This document shows positions 55,254-64,000 of a DNA stretch of 64,000 bases, in pieces. The stretch comes from Paratrimastix pyriformis (taxonomy: Eukaryota; Preaxostyla; Paratrimastigidae): NCBI GenBank assembly GCA_027972325.1, contig JAPMOS010000047.1, positions 124,001 through 188,000 of the forward strand. The letters are read 5' to 3'. The first letter of the stretch is position 1. Each line of letters starts with the position of its first letter. The notes under the pieces were generated by a model. That model saw nothing but the letters and a program-made list of their open reading frames with translations, did no database searches and had not been told where the DNA came from. Position numbers and translations under genes: made by a program.

Positions 55254-55470
55254 CTAGGTGCTATCACATGCAGAGAGAGAGTCGTGGGAGAAAAGCAAAA
55301 ACAGAAAACCCACAGCAGCGCAGCATCTAGTCGGCTGGCCGCAGACAAAAAGGAAAAAAATGAAAATTCCCAGAAAGGCATGCCAAAACCAGCATCTAGT
55401 CGGCCGGCGGCAGCAGGAGAAACACAGAAAACATAAAACAGACAAATGAGGCCCGGCGCGGCGCGGCAAC

Positions 55471-56800
55471 TCAAAAGCACTCGCCGGCGGGCAGGCTGGA
55501 CGAATCCGCCTCGAGCTCGTCGTTCTCGTCGTCATCAGACGGCCTGGCCCAGAGAGCGCTCCGGCGGCGAGCAGGCGCAGCAGGCGTGCTCGTGGCATCG
55601 CCCGAAGGACTCGCCTCATCGGAAACGTCGTCGTCGCATATCACAACGCGCTGGCGTGGCGGAGCGGCCGGGCGGTGACGCGGCGTGGCCGCCGACAGCG
55701 AGAGCGACGAAGCAGGCGAGCCTGGCGGCAGGGGCGGAGGCGGAGGCGCCGGACGCACGGCCTGGACGAGATCCGTGGCGGCGAGCGGCGCGGCGGCGCC
55801 AGGGGCACGGGCGGCGGCGGCGGCGGCGCCGGGGCGAACATCAGGTCGGTGAAGTTGCTGTCGACGCCCGTCTGCACGTAGTGCTGCGCAAACACTTTGG
55901 CCGAAGCCCAGCGGCCCAGGTGCAGGATCTTGTCGGGCATGACCTCGCGCGCAATGGCCCAGCTGGCCCCGCCACGGCGGAAGCCGCGGGCCGAGAGGAG
56001 CGAGCGATCGCCCCCGCCGGCGACGATGACCTCGTTGAGGATGTGGCTGATGGTGGCCGGCTTGACGCCCTCGTAGGGGCGGCGCAGCTGGATAACGACC
56101 CGCGACGGTCCGGGCGGGTCGGGGCGCATGGCGCGCGTGCGGCGGAGCCAGCACTGGTAGCAGCTCACCGGGTCGAGCAGCGCATCGGCGGCGCGCCAGA
56201 TGGTGACGGAGGCGCCCTGGGCGGTGTAGTCGTTCTTGAAGCCCAGCAGGCAGACCACCAGCCGATCGGCGGCCGGCGGCACGGCCACCTGCGCCACGGT
56301 GGGCAGGGTCACGTCCGAGGGCCGAAGCAGCGCCAGGAAGGCCAGCAGGGCGACCAGCTTGGCGCGGAGGCGCTCCAGCGGAAGCGCGTCGTTGGGGCCC
56401 CACCGGTGGAAGAGCTCCACCAGCAGGGTGGGCGGCACGGGCAGCCCTTCTGGACGGGCTGCGTGGTGCGGCGCAGACGGATGGCCTTGCGCAGGCGTCC
56501 GTAAAGGTGGTCTCGCGCCGGGGAAGGCACCCCAAGCGCGTCGTGAATCAGATTGACCACAGTGGCGATGAGCGACAGAGTCGACCGGGGCCGGCAGCTG
56601 GCCCGGGTAGCCTCGTCGGTGTAGTCGGCCAGCGCGCTCACGGGCATGGGCACCAGCGGGATGCCCCGGCGGGCGCAGAACCGTGCCAGGGCACGCAGCC
56701 GGTTGGTGAGGCTCTTCTCGGTGGTGGGCTTTACAGCAGCCGAGACAAGTAGCTGGCGACCTTGGGCGCTCCAATGGGCCGCTCCGGCCGCCCAGAAATC
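55471..56800 (-). pseudogene. Tyrosine recombinase of DIRS element C
   Basis: Catalytic landmarks as in A, with LRPSDV, GFRRGGASWAIA and HLGRWASAKVFAQHYV readable. Broken. Confidence 0.7.
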
Positions 56801-58700
56801 CTGAAGGCGCAGACGCGCCAGCTGAGGTTCTTCGTCGGCTCCGAGTGGCCGGAAGCAGCCGGGCGGAAGGCCCGCGGGTCCTGCGGCAGGAGCACGGGCC
56901 AGTCCACCGTCAGGGCCAGCAGCAGGGGCCACCAGGGCTGGCTCGGCCAGACCGGGGCCAGCAGGGTGCACTCCACGCCGGGCCCGGAGTGCTGCAGGTG
57001 GCGCAGGACGCGGTGGATCTGCGAAAAGGGGGGGTTGACCCAGCTGTTCTCGCCGGGCTCCCACCGGGCCGAAAACGTGTCGGCGCGCAGGGACTGCACA
57101 TCGCGGTGGCGGCTCGTAGCGGGGCACCTGGCGCGTCGCGAAGGTGGCCATGCGGTCGATCGAGTGCGGGCCCCAGAGCCGGTCCAGCGAGCGGAACAGC
57201 GCCGGGTGGAGCATCCAGTCGCTGCGGTCGAAGTCCCGCGAGAGCTGGTCCGCCGTGGTATTCGTCACGCCCGCCACGTGCTCGGCCTGCAGGGTAATCC
57301 CGTGGCGCGCTGCGAGGGCGTGGATGGCCCGGGCGATCCCGTCCAGGGCCTGGTTGAGGCGGCCGAACCCGTTGAGGTGGGCCACCGTCGTCGCGTTGTC
57401 GACCTGGAAGAGCACCGTGCGGCCCCGCCAGGTCGGCGTCGCGGCCCAGATGCGCAGGGCGTTGAGCACGGCCATGCTCTCGCGCTGGTTGATGGGCGTC
57501 TCGCGCATGACGCCCGTCCAGGGGCCCTGGGCTGTCTCGTTGCGCTCCAGCCAGCAGGCCCCCAGCCGATGTCCGAGGCGTCCGTGGCGCAGGTCAGATC
57601 GGCCGGCGCCGGGAGCGGACAGGCCCCGTTCCAGCCCTCGAGGCCCTCCAGCCACCAGCGGAGGTCCCCCGGGCCGGCTCGTCCAGCATCACGCAGCAGT
57701 GCCAGTTGGGGCTGCTGCGACCACGCGGTAGACGTTGCGCAGGAGAAACTTGGCGGGCGCCACGGCCCGCGAGACGGACAGGCAGAGGCCCGCCACGTGG
57801 GCCACCCGGCGCACGTGGGGCCGCGAGCAGCGCAGCAGCCGGGCGATCTCGTGCCGGATGGTGCGCCGCTTCTCGGCGGGCACGCAGTAGCGCACCTGGG
57901 GAGCGGTCTCGACCTCGTACCCCAGGAACTGCTGCCGCGGGGCGGGCGGATGGCACTTCTCCAGCTTGAGGTTCATGCCCGCCTGCTCCATCACGGCCAC
58001 GAAGCGCGCCCACTCGCGATCGGCCTCGGCCGGCCGACTGGCCACGATGAAGTCGTCGATGTAGGAGAGCATCCGCAGGCCGCACGAGGGGCCCCGGAGG
58101 TACTCGCAGAGGGGCCTGAGAAACTTGGTAAAGGCCCACGGCGCACAGGAGAGGCCGAACGGGAGAACCGTGTAGACGTAGTAGCGGCCCCGCCAGGCGA
58201 ATCCCAAGAGCTGCTGGTCGTCGGGGTGAATGCGCAGGTGATGGTAGCCCTCGGAGAGGTCCGCCGTCGAGATGTAGTCCCCGTCGCGCAGCAGGGGCGC
58301 CAGCGTGGTCAGGTCCTCCAGCTTGAAGGCCGGCGCCTGGACGAAGGAGTTGACGAAGCGCATGTCGATGCACAGCCTCAACTTGCCGTTCTTCTTGGGC
58401 GCGCACGTCAGCGGGGAGATGTTGTGCGGCGGCGCCTGGACGGGTCGGATCGCGCCCGTCTCGAGGAGGCGAGCCACCTCCTGGTCGACGAAGGAGGCGT
58501 GCTCGGGGTGCACGTAGTTGGGCAAATGGGAGCTGCACGGCTTGCAGAGGAGCGGGATGCGGAAGCCGTGCAGGAGCCAGTTGTGCACGGGGCGGGGCAG
58601 TGGAAATGCTCCTCCCAGAAGGCCCGGAAGGGCGGGAGGGAGGACGCCCAGTGCTGAAGCGAGCTGGTGGTGGTGGTGGTGGTGGTGGAGATGCGGCCGG
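56731..58700 (-). pseudogene. RT, RNase H and methyltransferase-like part of DIRS element C
   Basis: YIDDFIVAS, NQRESMAVLNAL and NSWVNPPFSQI are present. Broken. Confidence 0.75.
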
Positions 58701-58811
58701 CCCGAGAGCGGGGATGGTCGCACCGTGGCGGCGGCAGCGGGGAGGGCGGCGGTGATGGTGGTGGAGAAGGCGGACCCCGTTGCTGCCGCGGCGCGCGGGC
58801 TCTGCGCGCCG

Positions 58812-60160
58812 TTACTGCTCGCCGGCGCCGCCCGACTGCGCCTGCTGGCGCCCGCCGGCGGAGCCGTTGTTGCCGCCACCATTGTCGAAGCGGCGCCGCT
58901 GCGGGAAGCTGCGCTGCTGGCGCTGGGCAAAGTCGTTGAACCGGTCGCCGCCTCGGCCAAACCCGCCGCCATAGCTGCGCCCGCCGAAGCCGCCGCGGCC
59001 ACCCGACGAGCGGAAGTCGCGATCCCGGCCCCGCCCATGCGACGCCCGCCAGCCTGGCCGCCGCGTTGCTGCTGCTGCTGGCCGGGCAGGGCGCGCATGC
59101 CCTGAGCGAGGCGGATGGCGAAGTCGAGCTGCTGGAGGTTCTGGCCCGTGGCGACCTCGGGAGCGGTGCGGACATACTCGTACATGCGGGCCACGTCGGG
59201 GCAAGTGCTGTGTGCACCCAGGCGAGCCGCTTGCGGTCCACGATGGCGGAGGCAATGGAGCGAGCAAAGCAAGAGAGGGCGGCGCGCAAGTCCTCCTCGG
59301 TGCAGGGCAGGCGCGCCAGCCGCTCAAGGTTGAGCGATTCCCGGTGAAGGCGCTGGAGAAAGCGGAATTCAGCCCTGGACTCGCGGGCAAGGCCCGTGAC
59401 GGAGCCGAGCTGGGGAAAGTCGCTGGCACGGCAACGCCCCGGACAAATGCCCGGGCGCGCTCCAGTGCGAGCCTGTCAGAGGCCTCGCGGTCGCCAGGCT
59501 GCTGCTGCGGGTCGGCTGCGTGCCGGAGCTCATCCTCGTCGCCGGCGGCGGCAGCGTCGTCCTCGTCCGCAAATTCGCCCTCGGCGCCGGCGGCATCATC
59601 GTCGCCGCTGGGCGGGTCGGCCTCCCCGGAAAGGGACCGGGAGCAGCCCGGGCGAGCCGCCGGAAGGCTGCGGCGGCTGGGACTTGGTTGGACGGAACGT
59701 TGGTTGCAGTGGCCTGGTCGGGCCGAAAAAACGAGAGCGGAGCAGGCTCATCCGCGGCCGGCACGGCGGCGGCACCACCGGCACCCGGGGGGGCACCAGC
59801 AGCACCGCGGGCAGCAAGGCCGGCCTCCTGGGCGGGAGGCAAGGCCGCGGAGGCAGCAGCTGCGGCCACGAGCAAGGCCCGCTGCTGCTCGAGAAAGTCC
59901 CCCAGCGAGGCCTCCATCACGCGCCGGATGTAGAGGTCGAGGCCTTCCTGGGGCTGGGGTGACGGCAGAGTGAATCTGCAGGGCCGGGGTGGGCACAGGG
60001 GGCGCGGGGGGCAGCGGGACGGTCCCCTCGGGCCCGCTCTGGGCGGCACCGTCGTCGTCGAGGTCCTGGGATGGTAGCGGAGCGGTCGCGGTGGCCAGGC
60101 CGGACGCGGCCTGCGCGGCGGAAGCAGCCTTGTGGACAGCCGCAGCCGCCTGTAGGGCCA
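58812..60160 (-). pseudogene. gag-like ORF of DIRS element C (inner part)
   Basis: Ala/Pro-rich body and Gly/Arg/Phe-rich end as in A. The amino-terminal part is not here but in inverted orientation at 61,374-61,612. Confidence 0.6.
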
Positions 60161-60684
60161 CCTTATTCGATTTCAATTAAAAAAGTATTTAAAAAGAAAA
60201 TGTTATAATACTATATAGAAACAAATGCAAACAAACCAAAGAAATGTAGTGCTCATCGATCGCACTGTCATAGACGCATTAAATGTGATTCTACATGAAT
60301 ATGGTAATACATATTTCGAAGCATCGATATATGAGAATAAATACGAAAAATCAGGTGATCCAATAAAGATTGTTTATATGAATGATTATTTTGGGAGCAT
60401 TGATATGAAAACATCTAATTGATCAGATATTTGATTTATTCTTAATTAAATATCTCATCTTAACAATTTTTTCAGTGCGACAATACATTTATGATCATTC
60501 AACTTCTGTTCTCTTGGTTCTGCACTCACATTGAACATCATAATGACATCAATTGGTGCCCGATCACGTGCTCGTGATAAAATGTAAACCATACAGAAGT
60601 ATCCACAAGTGACAGAAAAGATATTTTGGATTTGAAATGTGGAATAGATACACGTTTTATTTGAACGGTATAAATAATCTCGGA
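60161..60684. other. AT-rich fragment of a second Polinton-like element
   Basis: Base composition drops sharply to AT-rich between two DIRS pieces. It contains the small ORF at 60,225-60,422. The rest (60,423-60,684) shows no gene. Confidence 0.55.
60225..60422 (+). CDS. Small conserved protein of Polinton-like elements (65 aa)
   Basis: Starts MQTNQRNVVLIDRTVIDAL and ends with IKIVYMNDYFGSIDMKTSN. It shares IDR, a G-(N/D)-x-YF step, IVY and N-x-YF with the 56-residue ORF at 11,725-11,895 in the first element. Function unknown. That resemblance is the main support for calling it a gene. Confidence 0.5.
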   Translation: MQTNQRNVVLIDRTVIDALNVILHEYGNTYFEASIYENKYEKSGDPIKIVYMNDYFGSIDMKTSN

Positions 60685-61297
60685 CTATCCATCGTAAGAC
60701 TCAGGATAGCAGCCGACAGCCTCCGTCTTCGGCAGTCTAGGTGCTATATCTCCTTGTTCTTCATGATAAACACCACACAATGCAGAAAAGTCACAAGTCA
60801 AACCCAGGTGAAAGCACTTGGAAACATCTCAAAAAAAGTGTCCTGGGTGGAGAACCGGTCAGGATGGACATGGGTCGACCGGTGGTCGATAGGGTTGGTT
60901 CGACCGAAAAAAACCAATCCTAAAATTAAAATCGTATGGTCACGACGGGCAGCGTGTCCAATACGCGTCCATAAATCACAACAAAAATCGGAGAGAGAGG
61001 TCAAAGGGAGCCAAGAACATCGGGCGAAAAGAAAAAATTTAACACGCATCGGAAGGGGTGAGATTCGGGGTTAACGGCCCGAGATTCGGCAAATCTCCGA
61101 TCTCCGAAAACCGTTAAGGTAATTGCGGGCCAACGGTCCATGATCGAACCGTGAAGTGACCCCGATTTGGGCTCCGGAAGGGGTCCCAAGAGAGGGTAAA
61201 AGCACGGATGTCGAAATCACAACAGAGCAAAAGTTGAAAAATGAGATCTGAAATTTCCGCCCAATTCCAGTACTTGGGGGGCGCCCCGGACCAGCAC
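60685..61297 (+). repeat. DIRS terminal repeat, plus orientation, part of element C
   Basis: Begins with the junction module (60,685-60,740) directly in AT-rich DNA and runs to the gag leader. Orientation is opposite to the body of element C. Confidence 0.8.
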
Positions 61298-61612
61298 AGT
61301 GCCTTCGTTTTTTCGTGGTGAACACCCGTTTTTTCAAGGACTACCGACCGAACAACAACGAAACTCTACTCCAATGGCCTCTACTCATCGACTTCAAGAC
61401 CCTCCGATGCCCAAGATCAACATCAAGGTTCCAACTCCTGGGACACCCAATCCGACCCCCAACGGCTCTTCGAGTGGCTCTTCGAGTGCCGTTTCGGCGG
61501 GAAGGGGCACTCGCGGCCCGGGCTCGACCTTCTTGGACCGGCTGATGGTTACGGATGCCCGCGTGTCAGGGGCGGCTCCCGGTGGCCCGGCAAGCCCGGC
61601 GCAGACATTATG
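61298..61612 (+). pseudogene. Gag-like leader and amino end from DIRS element C, inverted
   Basis: The leader is followed by MASTHRLQDPPMPKINIK (61,374) and continues to SPAQ, where AT-rich polymerase sequence takes over. It reads on the plus strand, opposite to the rest of element C, which suggests a local inversion after insertion. Confidence 0.7.
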
Positions 61613-62347
61613 GATTTCAGCAGATTTAACTCCTTCAAATTTCAAGTCACCGATCTGATTTCCAATTTCTTCATAATTGCCTTCTTCAGTTACAGCGAAT
61701 CCATCAGTATGTAACCAGACAACTGATGATAAATTGGTTTTTTGTAAGATCTGTAACATCTTATGGCGTCCGTAATGTAAGAGGAATGGCATGATGCGAG
61801 CATAGTCAGTCGTGAAAGAACGGTTAATCTTATGGAATCGGACATAATGAGAATCATGAATAGGTTTAATGTAGTCAATGAATGAAGAATCATCTAAATG
61901 GGTTTCTTTTTCATGATCCAAGACTTGTCCAAATGAGTTATGTTGCGATAAGGCACCCCATAAACTATTTAATATTTGTTTCGCCAAATGATTGCCACCC
62001 ACTTTAAACGGATAGAGGTAATCAACAAATTCTTTGAACATTTTGGATCCTTGAAAGACTTTATCACGGGAATAATATAAAAAGTTCGGTTGACCATCTT
62101 CTATGATTGTTGTTTTTAATCCCAGTTTACGGGCATCAAGAATATCAATCAAACAATAATAGTTCTCTGAATTGAACTTGAATGTGATGGCGTTTGTTGG
62201 GTTTCCATTGTCTTCAATCTCACAATGATATATACCGAATTGTAATCGTTCAGTTGAACTATTGAACTGATCATTCGTGAGAGTCATGAATTCACCTCTG
62301 CGAATCGGAAAGATTGGATTGGGTTTCCTCATAATGGATGGATACAT
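61613..62347 (-). pseudogene. Family B DNA polymerase fragment of the second Polinton-like element
   Basis: Reads MYPSIMRKPNPIFP (motif A-type YPSI), KQILNSLWGALSQ (motif B, K-x3-N-S-x-(Y/W)-G) and VVWLHTDGFAV at the place of motif C, where most family B enzymes have DTDS. It is clearly a different polymerase lineage from that at 24,707-27,118. It is a fossil, bounded by the DIRS piece on one side and LINE-related sequence on the other, with its 5' part beyond the window or lost. Confidence 0.7.
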
Positions 62348-62464
62348 GTGTGTGTCATACTATTCGACTGCCAGTAAACTGCGCGCAAAACACAGAAAAC
62401 TGAAACAGAGGAAAATCCGTTAATCCGGTCGAAACCGGCGGGTAACATGCCGACCTTCACCCCT

Positions 62465-63260
62465 TCAGGGGTAGGCGTACAGACGGCATGGGGGGAAAGA
62501 GAGAGACTGGAATATCGCCGGGAAACAGAATCGTTCAAACACTTGACAGCAAACAGAACAGAAGGGACCAAAAGAAAGAACGGGGCAGTAGGGGGACGAA
62601 GGGGTCCAACACTGAGACACGGGACAAAGAGGGACAATGAAAGGGGGCGAAGGAAGCAAACGATGACAGTTAGAACGAAAAATATTCCCGAACCCAGCCT
62701 GTGGGGGCGGCGGAACCCATCCACCATGACCTACCACCTCGGTAGGACAGGCGTACTGGGCCCCTGATCCACCATCCCCACGGTCGATCCTCCCTTCCCA
62801 AAGGCCCACGGTTGGCAACAGGCGAGAGGTCGGAGTGGCTGATCTTCGGAGGCACGGCAGAAGCGGCATGGTCGGGCGCCGAGGTAGCACGAGCGGGCAC
62901 AGCAGGCACAGCAGACAATGGAGACACACCAGCAGCAACAGAGACAACAACCGGGGCAGCAACAGCGGCAGCAACAGGAACAAGAACAGGGGCAGGGGCA
63001 GGGGCAGGGGCAGGGGCAGGGGCAGGGGCAGGTGCAGGTGCAGGTGCAGGTGCAGGTGCAGGTGCAGGTGCTGTTGCGGAGCATGAGCCGAAGTCGGAGC
63101 CGGAACAGGTGCCGGCTTGGCAAATGGGTTCGCCAAGGTGAGAGGTGCTCTTGGGACAGCGGAAGAGGCAAACGGATTGCTGGAAGAAGGGGAACGGGCT
63201 CTCTCCTTCTTCCCAGCGGGACGATCGGCGAGGAATCATCGAGACTCTTCTTCTTCCCAA
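62465..63260 (-). other. Open region with Ala-Pro repeat
   Basis: Overlapping minus-strand frames are open. The most protein-like reads ASAVPPKISHSDLSPVANRG and an (Ala-Pro)n run made by a GGGGCA/GGTGCA hexamer. Start and frame cannot be fixed because the hexamer array is prone to slippage. No domain recognised. Confidence 0.3.
62985..63072 (+). repeat. Hexanucleotide array (GGGGCA)n then (GGTGCA)n
   Basis: About seven to eight units of the first type are followed by about seven of the second, a minisatellite with a sharp switch of variant half way. Confidence 0.85.
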
Positions 63261-63368
63261 ACCCCCAGGAAAATAGACATCACGTCAGGCAACGCAAAAG
63301 CGGCACTGACCACAAATAGAAAGAAATTCCATGTCAGCTGACACGGATAGTGTACCCTGCCCTTGCGT
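63252..63368. repeat. 118-bp shared block, copy b (partner at 8,914-9,031)
   Basis: Nearly identical to the block at the 5' edge of LINE copy 1. The 63,369-63,608 stretch beyond it shows no gene. Confidence 0.55.
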
Positions 63369-63608
63369 AAGCACGTCAAAGGGGCCGGGCACCACTCCGG
63401 AAGGTGTGGTCAGGCCCAGACGCATCCCAAAGAAAGAATGTAGAGAAGAAAGACGAGAGAGACAAAACAAAAGAGGCTTTCAAAGATTGATCAAACATCG
63501 GCACAATAAAATTCAACTTCTCCTCCCCATGAGCCGCCGAAGCTCACCCCGGTAAGCATGTGTCTGCGGAGGGAAAGAGGAGGGTGGAGAAACCTCCGGC
63601 TTACCAGG

Positions 63609-64000
63609 TCACGCAAAAAAATCAGGAAAAAATACAGAGGGGCGAAGCCTCAGAAAAGACCCCCGGGGGACGAAGTGCCTTCCATTCACTTCTTCCCCCC
63701 CCTCCGCAGCAGACTCCTCAGCGGAGCTCTTGCCACGGGCAGAAGAGGCGGCCGAAAAGAACTTGCGGCCGCCACGGCCACGGCCCCGGCCACGGCCACG
63801 AGTAGCACCCCGAGACCATCCTCGGGTCGCGCCTCGAACAGCAGAGCCTCCGCGTCCGCGCGACGAGACCCAGTGTCCACTGCGGCCGCGGTGGGTGTTG
63901 GAAACGACCACCCTCGACCCATCTTCCAGAGTGAAGAGGCGCGTAGCGGCCTTGGGGTGATCGTAGCCCTGCTTGGTCAGACGCCGGTTGGCGTTGTAGA
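63609..64000 (-). CDS. Partial ORF with Arg-Gly repeats, runs off the window
   Basis: Enters at 64,000 with YNANRRLTKQGYDHPKAATRLFTLEDGSRVVVS, shown here as two blocks: YNANRRLTKQGYDHPK and AATRLFTLEDGSRVVVS. A GHWVSSRGRGG segment and a long Arg-Gly repeat follow. The end is SAEESAAEGGEE and an aromatic tail. An RG-rich tail behind a small folded domain suggests an RNA-binding protein, possibly the ORF1 of another LINE. Family not recognised. Confidence 0.4.
   Translation of the reverse strand, partial: YNANRRLTKQGYDHPKAATRLFTLEDGSRVVVSNTHRGRSGHWVSSRGRGGSAVRGATRGWSRGATRGRGRGRGRGGRKFFSAASSARGKSSAEESAAEGGEEVNGRHFVPRGSFLRLRPSVFFPDFFA

Larger units (their letters stand above)
55254..60160 (-). 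mobile_element. DIRS-like element C, main part
   Basis: Same plan and orientation as A and B, ending inside the gag-like part at 60,160, where AT-rich Polinton-type DNA begins. The outer part of this element lies at 60,685-61,612 in the opposite orientation. It has slightly more single-base differences than A and B show between themselves. About three or four breaks. Confidence 0.8.
62348..63368 (-). mobile_element. LINE-related insertion (third copy or derivative)
   Basis: The left edge starts with GTGTGTGT directly after the polymerase fragment, as at the 3' end of LINE copy 2. The UUCG hairpin with CATGTTACCCG is at 62,421-62,449. The far side contains the 118-bp block also found at the 5' edge of LINE copy 1. 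No RT, endonuclease or USP motif lies between, so it looks like a short non-autonomous or rearranged derivative. Its outer limit is uncertain and could extend to 64,000. Confidence 0.5.

Noticed and set aside
62985-63072. Hexamer array as a CRISPR or origin iteron set
   Set aside because: Contiguous six-base units without spacers, in eukaryotic mobile DNA: a simple minisatellite.

Overview
The window is eukaryotic DNA made almost entirely of mobile elements nested in one another. I recognise no host housekeeping gene. The reasons for calling it eukaryotic are non-LTR retrotransposons (LINEs), DIRS-type tyrosine-recombinase retroelements, Polinton-like elements and a tRNA-derived repeat. The host is probably a microbial eukaryote or an early-branching fungus with GC-rich DNA, but nothing here fixes the lineage. 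Base composition steps sharply: LINEs and flanks are GC-rich, DIRS bodies very GC-rich, Polinton-like parts AT-rich.

Layout. 1-9,031: a decayed LINE on the minus strand (copy 1). Its 3' end lies outside the window, and a 1-kb foldback repeat built of GGTAC motifs (5,879-6,888) sits inside it. 9,070-10,838: a plus-strand gag-like remnant. 10,839-35,275: a Polinton-like element with ~0.88-kb inverted terminal repeats, carrying a DDE integrase, protein-primed-type DNA polymerase B, GIY-YIG nuclease, a zinc-ribbon protein resembling viral late transcription factor 3, a myristoylated L1-like membrane protein and several unknown proteins. Its polymerase gene is interrupted by a 10.2-kb LINE (copy 2, 14,518-24,693) flanked by a 13-bp target-site duplication. 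35,276-41,353: GC-rich DNA with degenerate tandem and inverted repeats and no gene I can support. 41,354-61,612: a cluster of three near-identical DIRS-like elements (gag-like, RT, RNase H, methyltransferase-like, tyrosine recombinase) with inverted terminal repeats and a ~56-bp junction module at nearly every boundary. 60,161-62,347: pieces of a second Polinton-like element, in which the DIRS cluster and a third LINE-related insertion (from 62,348) lie. 62,348-64,000: LINE-related sequence and an Arg-Gly-rich partial ORF.

The most unusual observation is in the LINE family. Upstream of its APE-type endonuclease, the minus-strand polyprotein carries what reads as a ubiquitin-specific protease (USP, peptidase C19) domain: a Cys box, a CxxC/CxxC zinc ribbon, a His box and a Phe-(Asn/Asp)-Asp-Ser strand. 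All these motifs are present in both copies. The 3' ends of copies 2 and 3 share a short RNA hairpin with a UUCG loop and compensatory stem changes, a candidate recognition signal for the element's reverse transcriptase.

All homology statements come from reading motifs by eye; no database search was run.
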